64,000 nt of DNA from Novilysobacter sp035759805 (GTDB lineage: Bacteria; Pseudomonadota; Gammaproteobacteria; Xanthomonadales; Xanthomonadaceae), in the NCBI GenBank assembly GCA_035759805.1, contig DASTUE010000058.1, forward strand, positions 1 to 64,000. Reading direction: 5' to 3'. Numbering within the stretch: position 1 is the stretch's first letter; every line of letters starts with the position of its first letter. A program made the translations under genes and the position numbers. Of the stretch, positions 11,218 through 20,738 are shown one piece after another. A model generated the notes under the pieces. It was not told the DNA's origin. It worked only from the letters and a program-made list of their open reading frames with translations, and made no database searches.

Positions 11218-11487
11218 TCAGGCAGCCTTGAGCGCCTTGATGCGGGCGGTCAGGCGGCTCTTGTGGCGGGCAGCCTTGTTCTTGTGGATCAGGCCACGCG
11301 AGCTGAACCGGTCGAGGATGGGCTGGGCAACCTTGAAGGCGGCCTCGGCGCTGGCGGCGTCGTTCTCGCCGAGTGCCTTGAGCACCTTCTTCACGGAGGT
11401 GCGCAGCATCGAGCGCTGGCTCGCGTTGCGGGCGTTGCGCACGACGGTCTGCTTGGCGCGCTTCTTGGCGGACTTGATGTTTGCCAC
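11218..11487 (-). CDS. rpsT: 30S ribosomal protein S20
   Basis: An 89-residue, Lys/Arg/Ala-rich helical protein with the typical N-terminus ANIKSAKKRAKQ, which binds 16S rRNA early in 30S assembly. The start codon is GTG at 11487, preceded by an AGGA ribosome-binding site; a weak start codon is usual for this self-limiting gene. It is monocistronic, with its own promoter (11557-11585) and a terminator 65 bp after the stop. Confidence 0.96.
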   Translation of the reverse strand: MANIKSAKKRAKQTVVRNARNASQRSMLRTSVKKVLKALGENDAASAEAAFKVAQPILDRFSSRGLIHKNKAARHKSRLTARIKALKAA

Positions 11488-11556
11488 GGCGTATTCCTGG
11501 AAAATTGATTGGAGCTGGAAGAAGAAAATATGATACGGCGGAAAATCAGACAGGAA

Positions 11557-11585
11557 AGTATGGGCGATTCAGTGGCTTGCGTCAA
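11557..11585 (-). promoter_or_regulatory. Putative sigma70 promoter of rpsT
   Basis: On the minus strand, TTGACG (11585-11580) and CATACT (11562-11557) are separated by exactly 17 bp, 70 bp before the rpsT start. Confidence 0.65.
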
Positions 11586-11660
11586 CAATGAAGCTGTCAA
11601 GTCCCCGGGTCCGGGGCCAGTCGCCGCGCACGGGTGCCGCGGTCATTCCGGGAGCCGTCC

Positions 11661-13247
11661 TTGAGCGCCCGCGAGCCGGGTCACGCCCGTCGCCAGGGCG
11701 GCATGCTGCGCTCCACCGCCGTTTTCAGCGTGATGACCTTCGTCTCGCGCATTGCCGGCTACCTGCGCGACTGGCTGCAGGCCAGCCTGTTCGGTGCCGG
11801 TCCGGCGGTCAGTGCGTTCGTGGTCGCCTATCGGATCCCCAACTACCTGCGGCGGATCTTCGCCGAAGGCTCGTTCTCCTCCGCGTTCGTACCGTTGTTG
11901 TCGGAGCTGAAGCAGAAGGGCGACGACGAGGCACTGCAGGACTTTCTCGACCACGTCGCCGGCGCCTTGCTGGCGGTGGTCGTGGTCGTCAGCGGACTGG
12001 GCATCCTGGCCGCGCCGTGGGTCGCGCGCTTGTTCCTGGCGTTCGCCGACCAGTCCGAATCCGAGCTGGTGCCGCTGACCGCGCAGATGCTGCGGGTTAC
12101 CTTTCCGTATCTGGTATTCATCTCGATGACCGCGCTGGCCGGCTCGGTGCTCAACAGCTTCAGGCAGTTCGGCCTGCCGGCGCTGACGCCGGTGCTGCAC
12201 AACCTGGCGATGATCGGCGCGATGCTGTTCCTGGCCGGGTATCTGGACGTGCCGGAGAAGGCGCTGGCCTGGGGCGTGTTGCTGGCCGGCATCCTGCAGC
12301 TGCTGGTGCTGTGGCCGGCGATGTCCCGGCTGGGCCTGCGCACGCGGTTCAAGTTCAACCTGCGCCACGAGGGCGTGCGGCGGGTGATGAAACTGATGCT
12401 GCCGACGATCTTCTCCTCGTCGGTATCGCAGGTGAACCTGCTGGTCGGCACCGTGTTCGCGTCGCTGCTGGTGCCTGCCGCGCAGTCGTGGCTGTACTAC
12501 TCGGACCGGCTGACCGAGTTGCCGTTGGGCCTGTTCGGGGTCGCGATCGGCACAGTGATCCTGCCGCAGCTGTCGCGCCTGCATGCCGACAAGGACGGCG
12601 GCGGGTATTCCCGGTCCCTCGACTGGGGCTTGCGCATGGTGCTGCTGGTCGGTCTGCCGGCGGCATTGGGGCTTGCGCTGCTGGCCGAACCGCTGACCGC
12701 GTCGCTGTTCCGTTACGGCCGCTTCACCCCGGACGACACCCGCATGGTGGGCTACGCACTGACCGCGATGAGCATCGGCATTCCAGCCTTCATGCTGAGC
12801 AAGGTGCTGCTGCCGGCGTTCTATTCACGCCAGGACACCCGCACGCCGATGCGCGCGGCGATCATCACCGTGGTCGCCAACGTGCTCCTGACAATCGTCA
12901 TCGTGACCCCGCTGTGGTGGCTGGACGTGCCGTTTGCGCATGCCGGGATTGCCGGCGCCACCGCGATCGCCGGCATCCTCAATGCCGCGTTGTTGTGGCG
13001 CTACCTGCGCCGCGGCGGCATCTACCAGGCGCAGCCGGGCTGGGGCCGCTGGCTGTTGCGGATCGCGCTGGGCCTGGTCGCGATGGCGGTGGTGGTGATC
13101 GCCCTGCGCGAGTGGATCGGCGACTGGTCGGTGATGACCGGCTTGTGGCGCTGGGCATGGTTGCTGGGCGTGATCGCCGCCGGCGCGGTCGCCTACGGCG
13201 TCGTCCTGATCGCCGCCGGATTGCGGCCGCGGCATTTGAGGCAGTAA
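11661..13247 (+). CDS. murJ: Lipid II flippase MurJ (MviN)
   Basis: A polytopic inner-membrane protein of the MOP superfamily that flips lipid II for peptidoglycan synthesis. The family motifs SRIAGYLRD and IPNYLRRIFAEGSFSSAFVP lie near the N-terminus, and about 14 hydrophobic segments follow. I set the start at TTG 11661 because GGGAG lies six bases upstream. GTG 11634 and ATG 11703 are in-frame alternatives, the latter beginning right at the conserved MLRSTAVFS. At about 528 residues the length is normal. It is followed by ribF, ileS and lspA, the usual gammaproteobacterial neighbourhood. Confidence 0.93.
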   Translation: MSAREPGHARRQGGMLRSTAVFSVMTFVSRIAGYLRDWLQASLFGAGPAVSAFVVAYRIPNYLRRIFAEGSFSSAFVPLLSELKQKGDDEALQDFLDHVAGALLAVVVVVSGLGILAAPWVARLFLAFADQSESELVPLTAQMLRVTFPYLVFISMTALAGSVLNSFRQFGLPALTPVLHNLAMIGAMLFLAGYLDVPEKALAWGVLLAGILQLLVLWPAMSRLGLRTRFKFNLRHEGVRRVMKLMLPTIFSSSVSQVNLLVGTVFASLLVPAAQSWLYYSDRLTELPLGLFGVAIGTVILPQLSRLHADKDGGGYSRSLDWGLRMVLLVGLPAALGLALLAEPLTASLFRYGRFTPDDTRMVGYALTAMSIGIPAFMLSKVLLPAFYSRQDTRTPMRAAIITVVANVLLTIVIVTPLWWLDVPFAHAGIAGATAIAGILNAALLWRYLRRGGIYQAQPGWGRWLLRIALGLVAMAVVVIALREWIGDWSVMTGLWRWAWLLGVIAAGAVAYGVVLIAAGLRPRHLRQ

Positions 13248-13407
13248 GCGCCGGCGTCGACCCGGCGGCGCAATGCGCAAGCTGGTGCACCTGATCTTTG
13301 GCGTAGTGAAATCAGGACGACCGTTCGATCCCAACTACCTGCCCCAGAGTTGACGGCCAAGACGGTATCTACGGGCTGAATCGGCGGCCCGGCTATACTT
13401 CGCGACG

Positions 13408-14406
13408 ATGAGCAGGCTGTTCAGAGATATCGATGGCGAGGCCCGATGTCCACACGGGAGTGTGGTCTGTATCGGTGCGTTCGATGGCCTGCATCTGGGG
13501 CATCAGGCGCTGGTACGTCGCGCCGTGACGCGGGCGCGCGCGCTGGGCGTGCCGGCCGTGACATTGAGCTTCGAGCCGCTGCCGCGCGAGTTGTTCGCCC
13601 GTGGCGCGCCGCCGCCACGCCTGCTGTCGCCGCGCGCGAAGGCCGAGGGCCTGTTCTGCCTTGGCATCGACCAGGTCGGGCTGCTGCGGTTCAAGGCGAA
13701 GATGGCATCGATGAGCGCGGAGGACTTCGTCCGCCAGGTGCTGGTCCGGCTGCTGGACGCGCGTGAAGTCTGGGTCGGGCCCGGATTCCAGTTCGGCAAG
13801 GGCCGTGGCGGCGATCTGGGGTTGCTGCAGCAGATGGGCGCGGAGCACGCGCAGCCTTCGGCGCAACCGGCCGGTCATCCCGACGCACACGCCCGCGGCT
13901 TCATCGCCACCGCCATCGAGCCGGTATTGCTGGATGGCGAGCGCGTCTCCAGCACACGCATCCGTGCCGCGTTGCAGGCGGGTGATTTCGCAACGGCCAC
14001 GCGCTTGTTGGGGCGGCCGTATGCCATCGGCGGGCGGGTGGTGCGTGGAGCCCAGCTGGGCCGCACGCTCGGTTTTCCGACCGCGAACCTGCGCTTCGCC
14101 GGCAAGACGCCGCCGCTGTCGGGCATCTACGCCACCCGCGTGCACGGTATCGGCGAAACGCCGTGGGCCTCGGTTTCCAGCCTCGGTACCCGACCGACCG
14201 TGGACGGTACCGAGCCGCTGCTGGAAGCCCACCTGTTCGATTTCGACGGCGACCTGTACGGTCGGCGGATCGAGGTCGAGTTCGTCGCCAAGTTGCGCGA
14301 CGAGGAAATGTTCGATGACCTGCCGGCCCTCACCGCGCAGATGCACCGCGATGCCGCCCAGGCACGCGCACTCCTGATGCAACCCCAACCGCGAGTCACT
14401 GCGTGA
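13408..14406 (+). CDS. ribF: Bifunctional riboflavin kinase/FMN adenylyltransferase
   Basis: A 332-residue RibF that phosphorylates riboflavin to FMN and adenylates FMN to FAD. The N-terminal nucleotidyltransferase domain has GAFDGLHLGHQ (HxGH-type motif) and SSTRIR. The C-terminal riboflavin kinase domain has GRTLGFPTANL and ends with the helix containing LRDEEMFDDL. A -10-like TATACT lies at 13394, but no good -35 is seen. Its stop overlaps the GTG start of ileS (GTGA), the standard RibF-IleS arrangement. Confidence 0.95.
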   Translation: MSRLFRDIDGEARCPHGSVVCIGAFDGLHLGHQALVRRAVTRARALGVPAVTLSFEPLPRELFARGAPPPRLLSPRAKAEGLFCLGIDQVGLLRFKAKMASMSAEDFVRQVLVRLLDAREVWVGPGFQFGKGRGGDLGLLQQMGAEHAQPSAQPAGHPDAHARGFIATAIEPVLLDGERVSSTRIRAALQAGDFATATRLLGRPYAIGGRVVRGAQLGRTLGFPTANLRFAGKTPPLSGIYATRVHGIGETPWASVSSLGTRPTVDGTEPLLEAHLFDFDGDLYGRRIEVEFVAKLRDEEMFDDLPALTAQMHRDAAQARALLMQPQPRVTA

Positions 14407-17282
14407 GCGATCCCAAAGCCCCCAATCCCTACAAGTCCACCCTGAACCTGCCATCGACGGATTTCCCGATGCGCGGCGACCTGCCCAGGCGCGAGCCGGT
14501 CACGCTCGCGCGCTGGGAGAAGGACGGCCTCTACGCCCGTATCCGCGAGAAGGTGAAGCACCGCGGGCGCAGCTTCGTGCTGCACGACGGCCCGCCGTAC
14601 GCCAACGGCGTGATCCACATCGGCCACGCGGTCAACAAGGTGCTCAAGGACATGGCGGTGAAGTCGAAGCTGCTGTCCGGCTTCGACGCGCCCTACGTGC
14701 CGGGCTGGGATTGCCACGGCCTGCCGATCGAGATCGCGATCGAGAAGAAGTACGGCAAGGTCGGCGTCAAGCTGGATGCCGCCGGGTTCCGCCAGAAGTG
14801 CCGCGAATACGCCGCCGAACAGGTCGACCTGCAGCGCGCGGATTTCAAGCGCCTGGGCGTGATCGGCGACTGGGAAAATCCCTATCTGACGATGAACCCC
14901 CGCTACGAGGCGGACATGCTGCGCGCGCTGGCGAAGATCATCGACCGCGGCCACCTGCTGCGCGGCGCCAAGCCGGTGCACTGGTGCTTCGATTGCGGCT
15001 CGGCGCTGGCCGAGGCGGAGATCGAATACGCCGACAAGGTCTCGCCGGCGGTCGACGTGGCCTATCCGGTGACCTCGGCAAATGAGGTCGCCAGCGCGTT
15101 CGGTGTTGCCGCCGACGACGGCGTCGAGATCGCGGTGCCGATCTGGACCACCACCCCGTGGACGCTGCCGGCCAGTGTCGCGATCAGCCTGGGCGCGGAC
15201 CTCGACTATGTGCTGGTCGAAGGCCCGAAGACGAAGGACGGCGGTCGCCGCTGGCTGGTGCTGGCTGAAGTGCTGGCCGCCCGCTCGCTGGCCCGCTACG
15301 GCATCGAGGAGGTCGTGATCCACGGCCACGCCAAGGGCGCGGCGCTGGAGAACCTGCTCACCCGCCACCCGTTCTACAGCGACCGCGAGATTCCGCTGCT
15401 GCTCGGCGAACACGTCTCCGACGAGGACGGCACCGGCGCCGTCCACACCGCGCCCGGCCACGGCCAGGAGGACTTCCTGGTCGCGCGCCACTACGGCCTG
15501 CTCGACCGCTACGAAGACGGCCAGCTCACGCCGGTCGATGGTCGTGGCGTGTACCTGCCGGGAACGCCGCCGGTCGAAGGTGTGGCGCTGGAAGGCGTGC
15601 ACATCTGGAAGGCGAACGACCTGATCGTCGAGGCGCTGCAGGGCAACGGCTCGCTGCTCGCACTGGCCCGCCTCAACCACAGCTACCCGCACTGCTGGCG
15701 GCACAAGACCCCGGTCGCGTTCCGGGCCACGCCGCAATGGTTCATCTCGATGGATCAGGCCCATCTGCGCCGCGATGCGCTGGCCGCGATCGATGAAGTG
15801 AAGTGGTTCCCCGAGTGGGGCCAGGCACGCATCGCCGGCATGGTCGAGGGCCGGCCGGACTGGGGCATCAGCCGCCAGCGCACTTGGGGCGTGCCGATCG
15901 CGCTGTTCACCCACCGCATCACCGGCGAGCTGCACCCGCGCTCGGTCGCGCTGATGAACGAGGTGGCGGCGCTGGTCGAGGTCGACGGCATCGATGCCTG
16001 GTACGCGCTGGATTCCGCCACGCTGCTGGGCGACGAGGCCGGTGACTACGAGAAGGTCACCGACATCCTGGATGTCTGGTTCGACTCCGGCGTCAGCCAC
16101 GACTGCGTGCTGGCAAAGCGTCCGCAGGACGGTCTGCGCAAGCCGGCCGACCTGTACCTGGAAGGCTCCGACCAGCATCGCGGCTGGTTCCAGTCGTCGC
16201 TGCTGACCGCGGTGGCGATGGACGGCGTCGCGCCGTTCAAGCAGGTGCTGACGCACGGGTTCACGGTCGATTCGGCCGGTCGCAAGATGTCCAAGTCGGT
16301 CGGCAACGTGGTCTCGCCGCAGAAGGTCATCGACGCGATGGGCGCCGACGTGCTGCGGCTGTGGATCGCCTCCGCCGACTACAGCAACGAGATGGCGGTG
16401 TCCGACGAGATCCTGAAACGCAGCGGCGACGGCTACCGCCGCATCCGCAACACCGCGCGGTTCCTGCTTGCCAACCTGCACGGGTTCGACCCGGCCACGG
16501 ACCTGCTGCCGATCGACGGAATGGTCGAGCTGGACCGCTGGATCGTGCACCGCGCGCACGAGTTGCAGGGCCGCATCATCGCGGCCTGCGAGGACTACGA
16601 CTTCCCCGAGATCGTGCAGATCCTCGCCAATTTCTGCAGCGTCGACCTGGGCTCGCTGTACCTGGATGTCACCAAGGACCGCCTGTACACGATGCGCGAG
16701 GACTCGCCCGGCCGACGCTCGGCGCAGAGTGCGATGTATCGCATCGCCGAGGCCTTCGTGCGCTGGATCGCGCCGATCCTGAGCTTCACCGCCGAGGAAA
16801 TGTGGGACCACCTGCCGCCGGTCACCGCAGACGGTCCGCGCGCCGGCAACGTGCTGTTCACGACCTGGTACGACGGCCTGGCGCCGTTGCCGGAGGACGC
16901 GCCGCTGTCGGCGGCGGACTTCAAGCGCCTGCTGGCCCTGCGCGAGCAGGTCAGCAAGGTGCTCGAACCGATGCGCGCCGAAGGCAGGATCGGCGCCGCG
17001 CTGGACGCCGAGATCGGCCTGCGCTGCGGCGTCGCCGACCAGAACTGGCTGGCACCGTTCATCGACGAACTGCGCTTCCTGTTCATCAGCGGCGACGTGC
17101 GCATGGTGGCCGACGACAAGCTGGCCGAGATGGAGGTCATCGCCGAGCCTTCGACCAAGCCCAAGTGCGGCCGCTGCTGGCACCACCGCGCCGATGTCGG
17201 TACCCACGCCGCCCATCCCACCCTGTGCGGGCGATGTGTCGACAACGTCGACGGCAACGGCGAACACCGGAAGTGGTTCTGA
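14403..17282 (+). CDS. ileS: Isoleucyl-tRNA synthetase
   Basis: A 959-residue class Ia synthetase. HIGH is in PPYANGVIHIGH near residue 68, KMSKS is in SAGRKMSKSVGN, and the CP1 editing domain with TTPWTLP lies between them. The C-terminal zinc site is complete (CGRCW...CGRCV). The GTG start at 14403 overlaps the ribF stop, and the stop overlaps the lspA ATG by one base, so ribF-ileS-lspA form a coupled operon. Confidence 0.97.
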   Translation: MSDPKAPNPYKSTLNLPSTDFPMRGDLPRREPVTLARWEKDGLYARIREKVKHRGRSFVLHDGPPYANGVIHIGHAVNKVLKDMAVKSKLLSGFDAPYVPGWDCHGLPIEIAIEKKYGKVGVKLDAAGFRQKCREYAAEQVDLQRADFKRLGVIGDWENPYLTMNPRYEADMLRALAKIIDRGHLLRGAKPVHWCFDCGSALAEAEIEYADKVSPAVDVAYPVTSANEVASAFGVAADDGVEIAVPIWTTTPWTLPASVAISLGADLDYVLVEGPKTKDGGRRWLVLAEVLAARSLARYGIEEVVIHGHAKGAALENLLTRHPFYSDREIPLLLGEHVSDEDGTGAVHTAPGHGQEDFLVARHYGLLDRYEDGQLTPVDGRGVYLPGTPPVEGVALEGVHIWKANDLIVEALQGNGSLLALARLNHSYPHCWRHKTPVAFRATPQWFISMDQAHLRRDALAAIDEVKWFPEWGQARIAGMVEGRPDWGISRQRTWGVPIALFTHRITGELHPRSVALMNEVAALVEVDGIDAWYALDSATLLGDEAGDYEKVTDILDVWFDSGVSHDCVLAKRPQDGLRKPADLYLEGSDQHRGWFQSSLLTAVAMDGVAPFKQVLTHGFTVDSAGRKMSKSVGNVVSPQKVIDAMGADVLRLWIASADYSNEMAVSDEILKRSGDGYRRIRNTARFLLANLHGFDPATDLLPIDGMVELDRWIVHRAHELQGRIIAACEDYDFPEIVQILANFCSVDLGSLYLDVTKDRLYTMREDSPGRRSAQSAMYRIAEAFVRWIAPILSFTAEEMWDHLPPVTADGPRAGNVLFTTWYDGLAPLPEDAPLSAADFKRLLALREQVSKVLEPMRAEGRIGAALDAEIGLRCGVADQNWLAPFIDELRFLFISGDVRMVADDKLAEMEVIAEPSTKPKCGRCWHHRADVGTHAAHPTLCGRCVDNVDGNGEHRKWF

Positions 17283-17779
17283 TGCGTCCGGTCAAACCCA
17301 ATGCGCTTGTCTGGCTGGCCTTGTCGGCGCTCGTCATCGTCCTCGACCAGTGGAGCAAATACTGGGTGCTGACCGCATTGCCCGAATACACCGCCATCCC
17401 GGTCATCGAGGGCGTCTGGAACTGGTACCGCACCTACAACACCGGTGCGGCCTTCAGCTTCCTCAGCGACGCCGGCGGCTGGCAGAAGTACTTCTTCGTG
17501 GCGCTCGCGGCGGGCATCTGTGGCCTGCTCGCTTACTGGCTGACCCGGACGGCGCGCCGCGACTGGAAAACCGCGCTGCCGTATGCGCTGGTGATCGGCG
17601 GTGCGGTCGGCAATGTGGTCGACCGCCTCATCCACGGCCACGTGGTCGACTTCATCCAGTGGCACTGGCAGGACTGGTACTGGCCCGCGTTCAACATTGC
17701 CGACGCGGCCATCGTCGGCGGCGCGATCGGCATCGCCGTGTTCGGGCTGCTGGGCGGTCACGCGGACAAGAAGGCCTGA
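17282..17779 (+). CDS. lspA: Lipoprotein signal peptidase II
   Basis: A 165-residue inner-membrane aspartyl protease that removes signal peptides from diacylglyceryl-prolipoproteins. Four transmembrane segments are visible, with the two catalytic aspartates in GNVVDRLIHGHVVDF and FNIADAAI. The ATG at 17282 shares a base with the ileS stop (TGATG). The longer ORF that enters from upstream lies in the ileS region and is a shadow. ispH follows 27 bp downstream. Confidence 0.96.
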   Translation: MRPVKPNALVWLALSALVIVLDQWSKYWVLTALPEYTAIPVIEGVWNWYRTYNTGAAFSFLSDAGGWQKYFFVALAAGICGLLAYWLTRTARRDWKTALPYALVIGGAVGNVVDRLIHGHVVDFIQWHWQDWYWPAFNIADAAIVGGAIGIAVFGLLGGHADKKA

Positions 17780-17806
17780 GGCGCGGTTACAGCGTAAAAT
17801 CGCGGG

Positions 17807-18757
17807 ATGGACCTGATTCTTGCCAATCCCCGTGGTTTCTGTGCCGGCGTCGACCGTGCGATCGAGATCGTCAACCGCTCGCTGGAACTGTTCGGCGCGC
17901 CGATCTATGTGCGTCATGAAGTCGTGCACAACAAGTTCGTGGTGGACGACCTCAAGCAGCGCGGCGCGGTGTTCGTCGAGGAGCTCGATGAGGTGCCCGA
18001 CGGCGCCACCGTGATTTTCAGCGCCCACGGTGTCTCCCGCGCGGTGCGCGAGGAGGCCGATCGCCGTGGCCTGAAAGTGTTCGACGCGACCTGTCCGCTG
18101 GTGACCAAGGTGCACCTGGAAGTCTCGCGTGAGTGCCGCGCCGGTCGCGACATGGTGCTGATCGGCCACGCCGGCCATCCCGAAGTCGAGGGCACGATGG
18201 GCCAGTGGCGGACGGGCGAGGCCAAGGGCCGCATCTACCTGGTCGAGAACCTGGAAGACGCCGCAACGCTGGTGGTCGATCAGCCGGAGCATGTGTCCTA
18301 CACCACCCAGACCACGCTGTCGGTGGACGATACCCGCGCGATCATCGCCGCGTTGCGCGAGCGCTTCCCGACCATCGAAGGGCCGAAGAAGGACGACATC
18401 TGCTACGCCACCCAGAATCGCCAGGACGCCGTGCGCGAGCTCGCCAGCCGCTGCGACCTGGTGCTGGTGGTGGGCTCGGTCAACAGTTCCAATTCCAATC
18501 GCCTGCGCGAGCTGGCCGAACGCGAAGGCGTCCAGGCCCACCTGATCGACGGCGCCGACGAGATCGACCCGGCCTGGCTGGTCGACCGCAAGCAGATCGG
18601 CATCACCGCCGGCGCTTCCGCCCCGGAAATCCTCGTGCGCGGCGTCATTGAGCGCCTGCGCGAGCTGGGTGCCGGCAACCTGGTCGACCTCAAGGGCGAG
18701 CCGGAGAACATGGTGTTTGCCCTGCCGAAGGAGCTGCGGGTCAAGGTCCTGGAGTGA
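17807..18757 (+). CDS. ispH: 4-hydroxy-3-methylbut-2-enyl diphosphate reductase
   Basis: A 316-residue IspH, the last enzyme of the MEP isoprenoid pathway, producing IPP and DMAPP from HMBPP with a 4Fe-4S cluster. The three cluster cysteines are in GFCAGVDRAI, FDATCPLVTKVH and DDICYATQNRQ. The substrate-binding histidines and the SVNSSNSNRL segment are also present. It is at the end of the ribF-ileS-lspA group, as in many gammaproteobacteria. Confidence 0.97.
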   Translation: MDLILANPRGFCAGVDRAIEIVNRSLELFGAPIYVRHEVVHNKFVVDDLKQRGAVFVEELDEVPDGATVIFSAHGVSRAVREEADRRGLKVFDATCPLVTKVHLEVSRECRAGRDMVLIGHAGHPEVEGTMGQWRTGEAKGRIYLVENLEDAATLVVDQPEHVSYTTQTTLSVDDTRAIIAALRERFPTIEGPKKDDICYATQNRQDAVRELASRCDLVLVVGSVNSSNSNRLRELAEREGVQAHLIDGADEIDPAWLVDRKQIGITAGASAPEILVRGVIERLRELGAGNLVDLKGEPENMVFALPKELRVKVLE

Positions 18758-18778
18758 CCGGCCCGGGTGCGGCCGCGA

Positions 18779-18807
18779 TTGACCGCATTGCCCGGCCCGC
18801 CTACAAT
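18779..18807 (+). promoter_or_regulatory. Putative sigma70 promoter of tRNA-Thr
   Basis: TTGACC (18779-18784) and TACAAT (18802-18807) are separated by 17 bp, 11 bp before the tRNA. Confidence 0.75.
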
Positions 18808-18818
18808 CCCGCCTCTTT

Positions 18819-18894
<76 letters not shown>

Positions 18895-18901
18895 GATGCA
18901 A

Positions 18902-18926
18902 AGCCTCGGCCCTGCCGGGGCTTTTT
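18902..18926 (+). terminator. Rho-independent terminator after tRNA-Thr
   Basis: AGCCTCGGC-CCT-GCCGGGGCT stem with one G-T pair, followed by a run of T. Confidence 0.85.
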
Positions 18927-18950
18927 GCGTTTTCTTCCAGGGTTATCGGG

Positions 18951-19500
18951 ATGCTTGATCTCCACTGCCACATGCTCCCCGCCATCGACGATGGCGCCGT
19001 GGATCTCGACATGGCGCTGGACATGGCGCGCATGGCGGTGGCCGACGGCATCCGCACTATTGCGTGCACGCCGCATATCTACCCGGGCATGTACGAGAAC
19101 GACGCGTCCGGCATCCGTGCCGCGATTGCCGCGTTCCAGGCCGAGCTCGACCAGCGCGACATCAACCTGCGATTGGTCGAAGGAGCCGACGTCCACCTCG
19201 TCCCCGGTCTGCTGGACGGCCTGCGCGAGGGCAGGGTGCCGACCATCGCCGGCTCGCGCTACCTGTTGCTGGAGCCATCGCACCACGTCGCCCCGCCGCG
19301 CTTCGAGGACTCGGTGTTCGAGCTGATGGCCGCCGGCTACGTGCCGGTCATCACCCATCCCGAGCGCCTGAGCTGGGTCGAGGACCAATACGCCGTGTTC
19401 GACCGCCTCAGCCGCCGCGGCGCCTGGATGCAGGTCACCGCCGGCGCGCTCACCGGCCGCTTCGGTCGGCGGGTCAAATACTGGGGCGAGCGTGTGCTGT
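18951..19500 (+). pseudogene. 5' part of cpsB-like tyrosine phosphatase gene (PHP domain), truncated and fused
   Basis: The first about 183 codons encode a CpsB/YwqE-type protein tyrosine phosphatase of the PHP fold, which controls export or polymerisation of capsule and exopolysaccharide by dephosphorylating the Wzc/CpsD kinase. Metal ligands LHCHMLPAIDDG, CTPHIYPG, EPSHHV and ITHPER are present. The family matches end at FGRRVKYWGER. The C-terminal part with the last metal motif (DAHN-type) is missing, and the frame runs into GalU sequence at about 19491-19500. It is therefore probably inactive. It looks like a deletion junction that removed the genes once lying between cpsB and galU. Confidence 0.8.
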
Positions 19501-20047
19501 GTGCCAGGCCGGTGGTGGGCGATGAGCCGTTTGCGGTGATGCTGCCCGATGACCTGATCTGGCACCGCAATGGGGATGGCGCGCTCAAGCAGATGGCCGA
19601 CCTGGCGGAACAGACCGGCAGCAGCGTGGTCGCGGTGGAGGACGTGCCGCGCGAGATGACTGGAGCTACGGCATTGTGGATGCGCCGAGCTTCGACAACC
19701 GGCATGGCCGCATCGTGTCGATGGTCGAGAAGCCAGCCCCGGACGTGGCCCCAAGTACGCTGGCGGTGGTCGGCCGCTATGTGCTGGACGGGCGGATTTT
19801 CGATGTGCTGGAGCGGCTTGCGCCCGGCAAGGGTGGCGAGATCCAGCTGGCCGACGCGATATCGCAGTTGCTGCTGGAACATCCAGTGCTGGCATACCGC
19901 TTCAAGGGCACGCGTTCCGACTGCGGCAGCCACCTGGGTTTGATCGAGGCCACGGTCCGGTTTGCGCTGGATAACGTCGCCCTGAGTGCGCCGACGGTCA
20001 AGGCGATGCAACAGGCGCTGGCCGAGATGGGCGTGGTGGAGCATTGA
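19491..20047 (+). pseudogene. 3' remnant of galU (UTP-glucose-1-phosphate uridylyltransferase), frameshifted
   Basis: From the junction onward the sequence reads as GalU: VLCARPVVGDEPFAVMLPDD, then VAVEDVPREMTG, and after a frameshift SYGIV, VEKPAPDVAPSTLAVVGRY, GGEIQLADAI and FKGTRSDCGSHLG. The N-terminal nucleotide-binding half of GalU is absent. At 19660-19664 one base is missing: ACT GG then AGC TAC, where ACT GGN AGC TAC is expected, so the upstream frame runs to a stop at 19943 while the GalU frame ends at 20047. No active enzyme can come from it. A functional galU must lie elsewhere if the cell makes UDP-glucose. Confidence 0.85.
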
Positions 20048-20162
20048 TCGGGGCAGGAGCCGCCCGGTCTTCACGGTGGGATTTGCATGGAAATCGAACA
20101 GGTTGCCAATGCGTGGCAGCCGGGCTGGATCAGACCAGGCTGTTCATCGGGAAAGCGCCAGT

Positions 20163-20735
20163 TCAAAGAGTGTCGATATGTGATCGCAGTGCGGCAACGG
20201 TCGTGGCCAAGCCCAGGCCCTGGTAGGTGTCCAGCAGCTCCTCGGCGGTCCTTGGAGGGTTTCTCAAGGCTCCACGAACGTCCCGGACTGCCTTGCAGAG
20301 ACCCACGGGATCGAGGTCATACGCGTGTTCCAGGAATTCATCGGGGTGCTGTGCGCACAGCACCAGTGGGGCAAGCACGGCATCCGGGAAGTCCTTGAGG
20401 TTGTAGGTCACGATGGTTCCCGCGCCGCACTTGATCGCCGCCGCCAGCACATGCCGGTCGTCGGGATCAGGAAGTTCGATGGTGGATTCGATGCCCTCGA
20501 AGCCCGTCACCAGGCAATCGGGTACCGCTCTATCCATCAACTCGCGCGTGCGCTGCAGCTGTTCCCGCTGGAGATCGGTCCGCTTGCGCAACACGGCCTC
20601 GATCCACTCCTCATGGATGCGGTCGGTCCAACGGGCCCGGAACAGCCCCATCACGGACAGGTGCATGAGCAGGTCGCGGACCGGTGCCGGATACAGGACG
20701 CAGGCGTCGAACACCGCCACAAAGCTCGAAGCCAC
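20163..20735 (-). CDS. PIN-domain toxin (VapC-like, PIN_3 type)
   Basis: A 190-residue PIN-fold protein. The first acidic residue is in VAVFDACVLYP, the others are in DPDDRHVLAAA and VTYNLKDFP, the usual Asp/Glu cluster of the Mg-dependent ribonuclease fold. This long form is usually the toxin of a type II pair with an excisionase-like antitoxin. That partner lies directly upstream with only 3 bp between stop and start. The start is GTG at 20735. RNA cleavage is inferred from the family. Confidence 0.82.
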   Translation of the reverse strand: MASSFVAVFDACVLYPAPVRDLLMHLSVMGLFRARWTDRIHEEWIEAVLRKRTDLQREQLQRTRELMDRAVPDCLVTGFEGIESTIELPDPDDRHVLAAAIKCGAGTIVTYNLKDFPDAVLAPLVLCAQHPDEFLEHAYDLDPVGLCKAVRDVRGALRNPPRTAEELLDTYQGLGLATTVAALRSHIDTL

Positions 20736-20738
20736 CGA

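Noticed and set aside
14127..17267. 1046-residue minus-strand frame opposite ileS
   Set aside because: Shadow of ileS with repetitive Arg/Gln/His content and no family motif.
18951..19943. A functional bifunctional CpsB-GalU enzyme
   Set aside because: The PHP part lacks its last metal motif, the GalU part lacks its nucleotide-binding half, and a frameshift separates the GalU frame.
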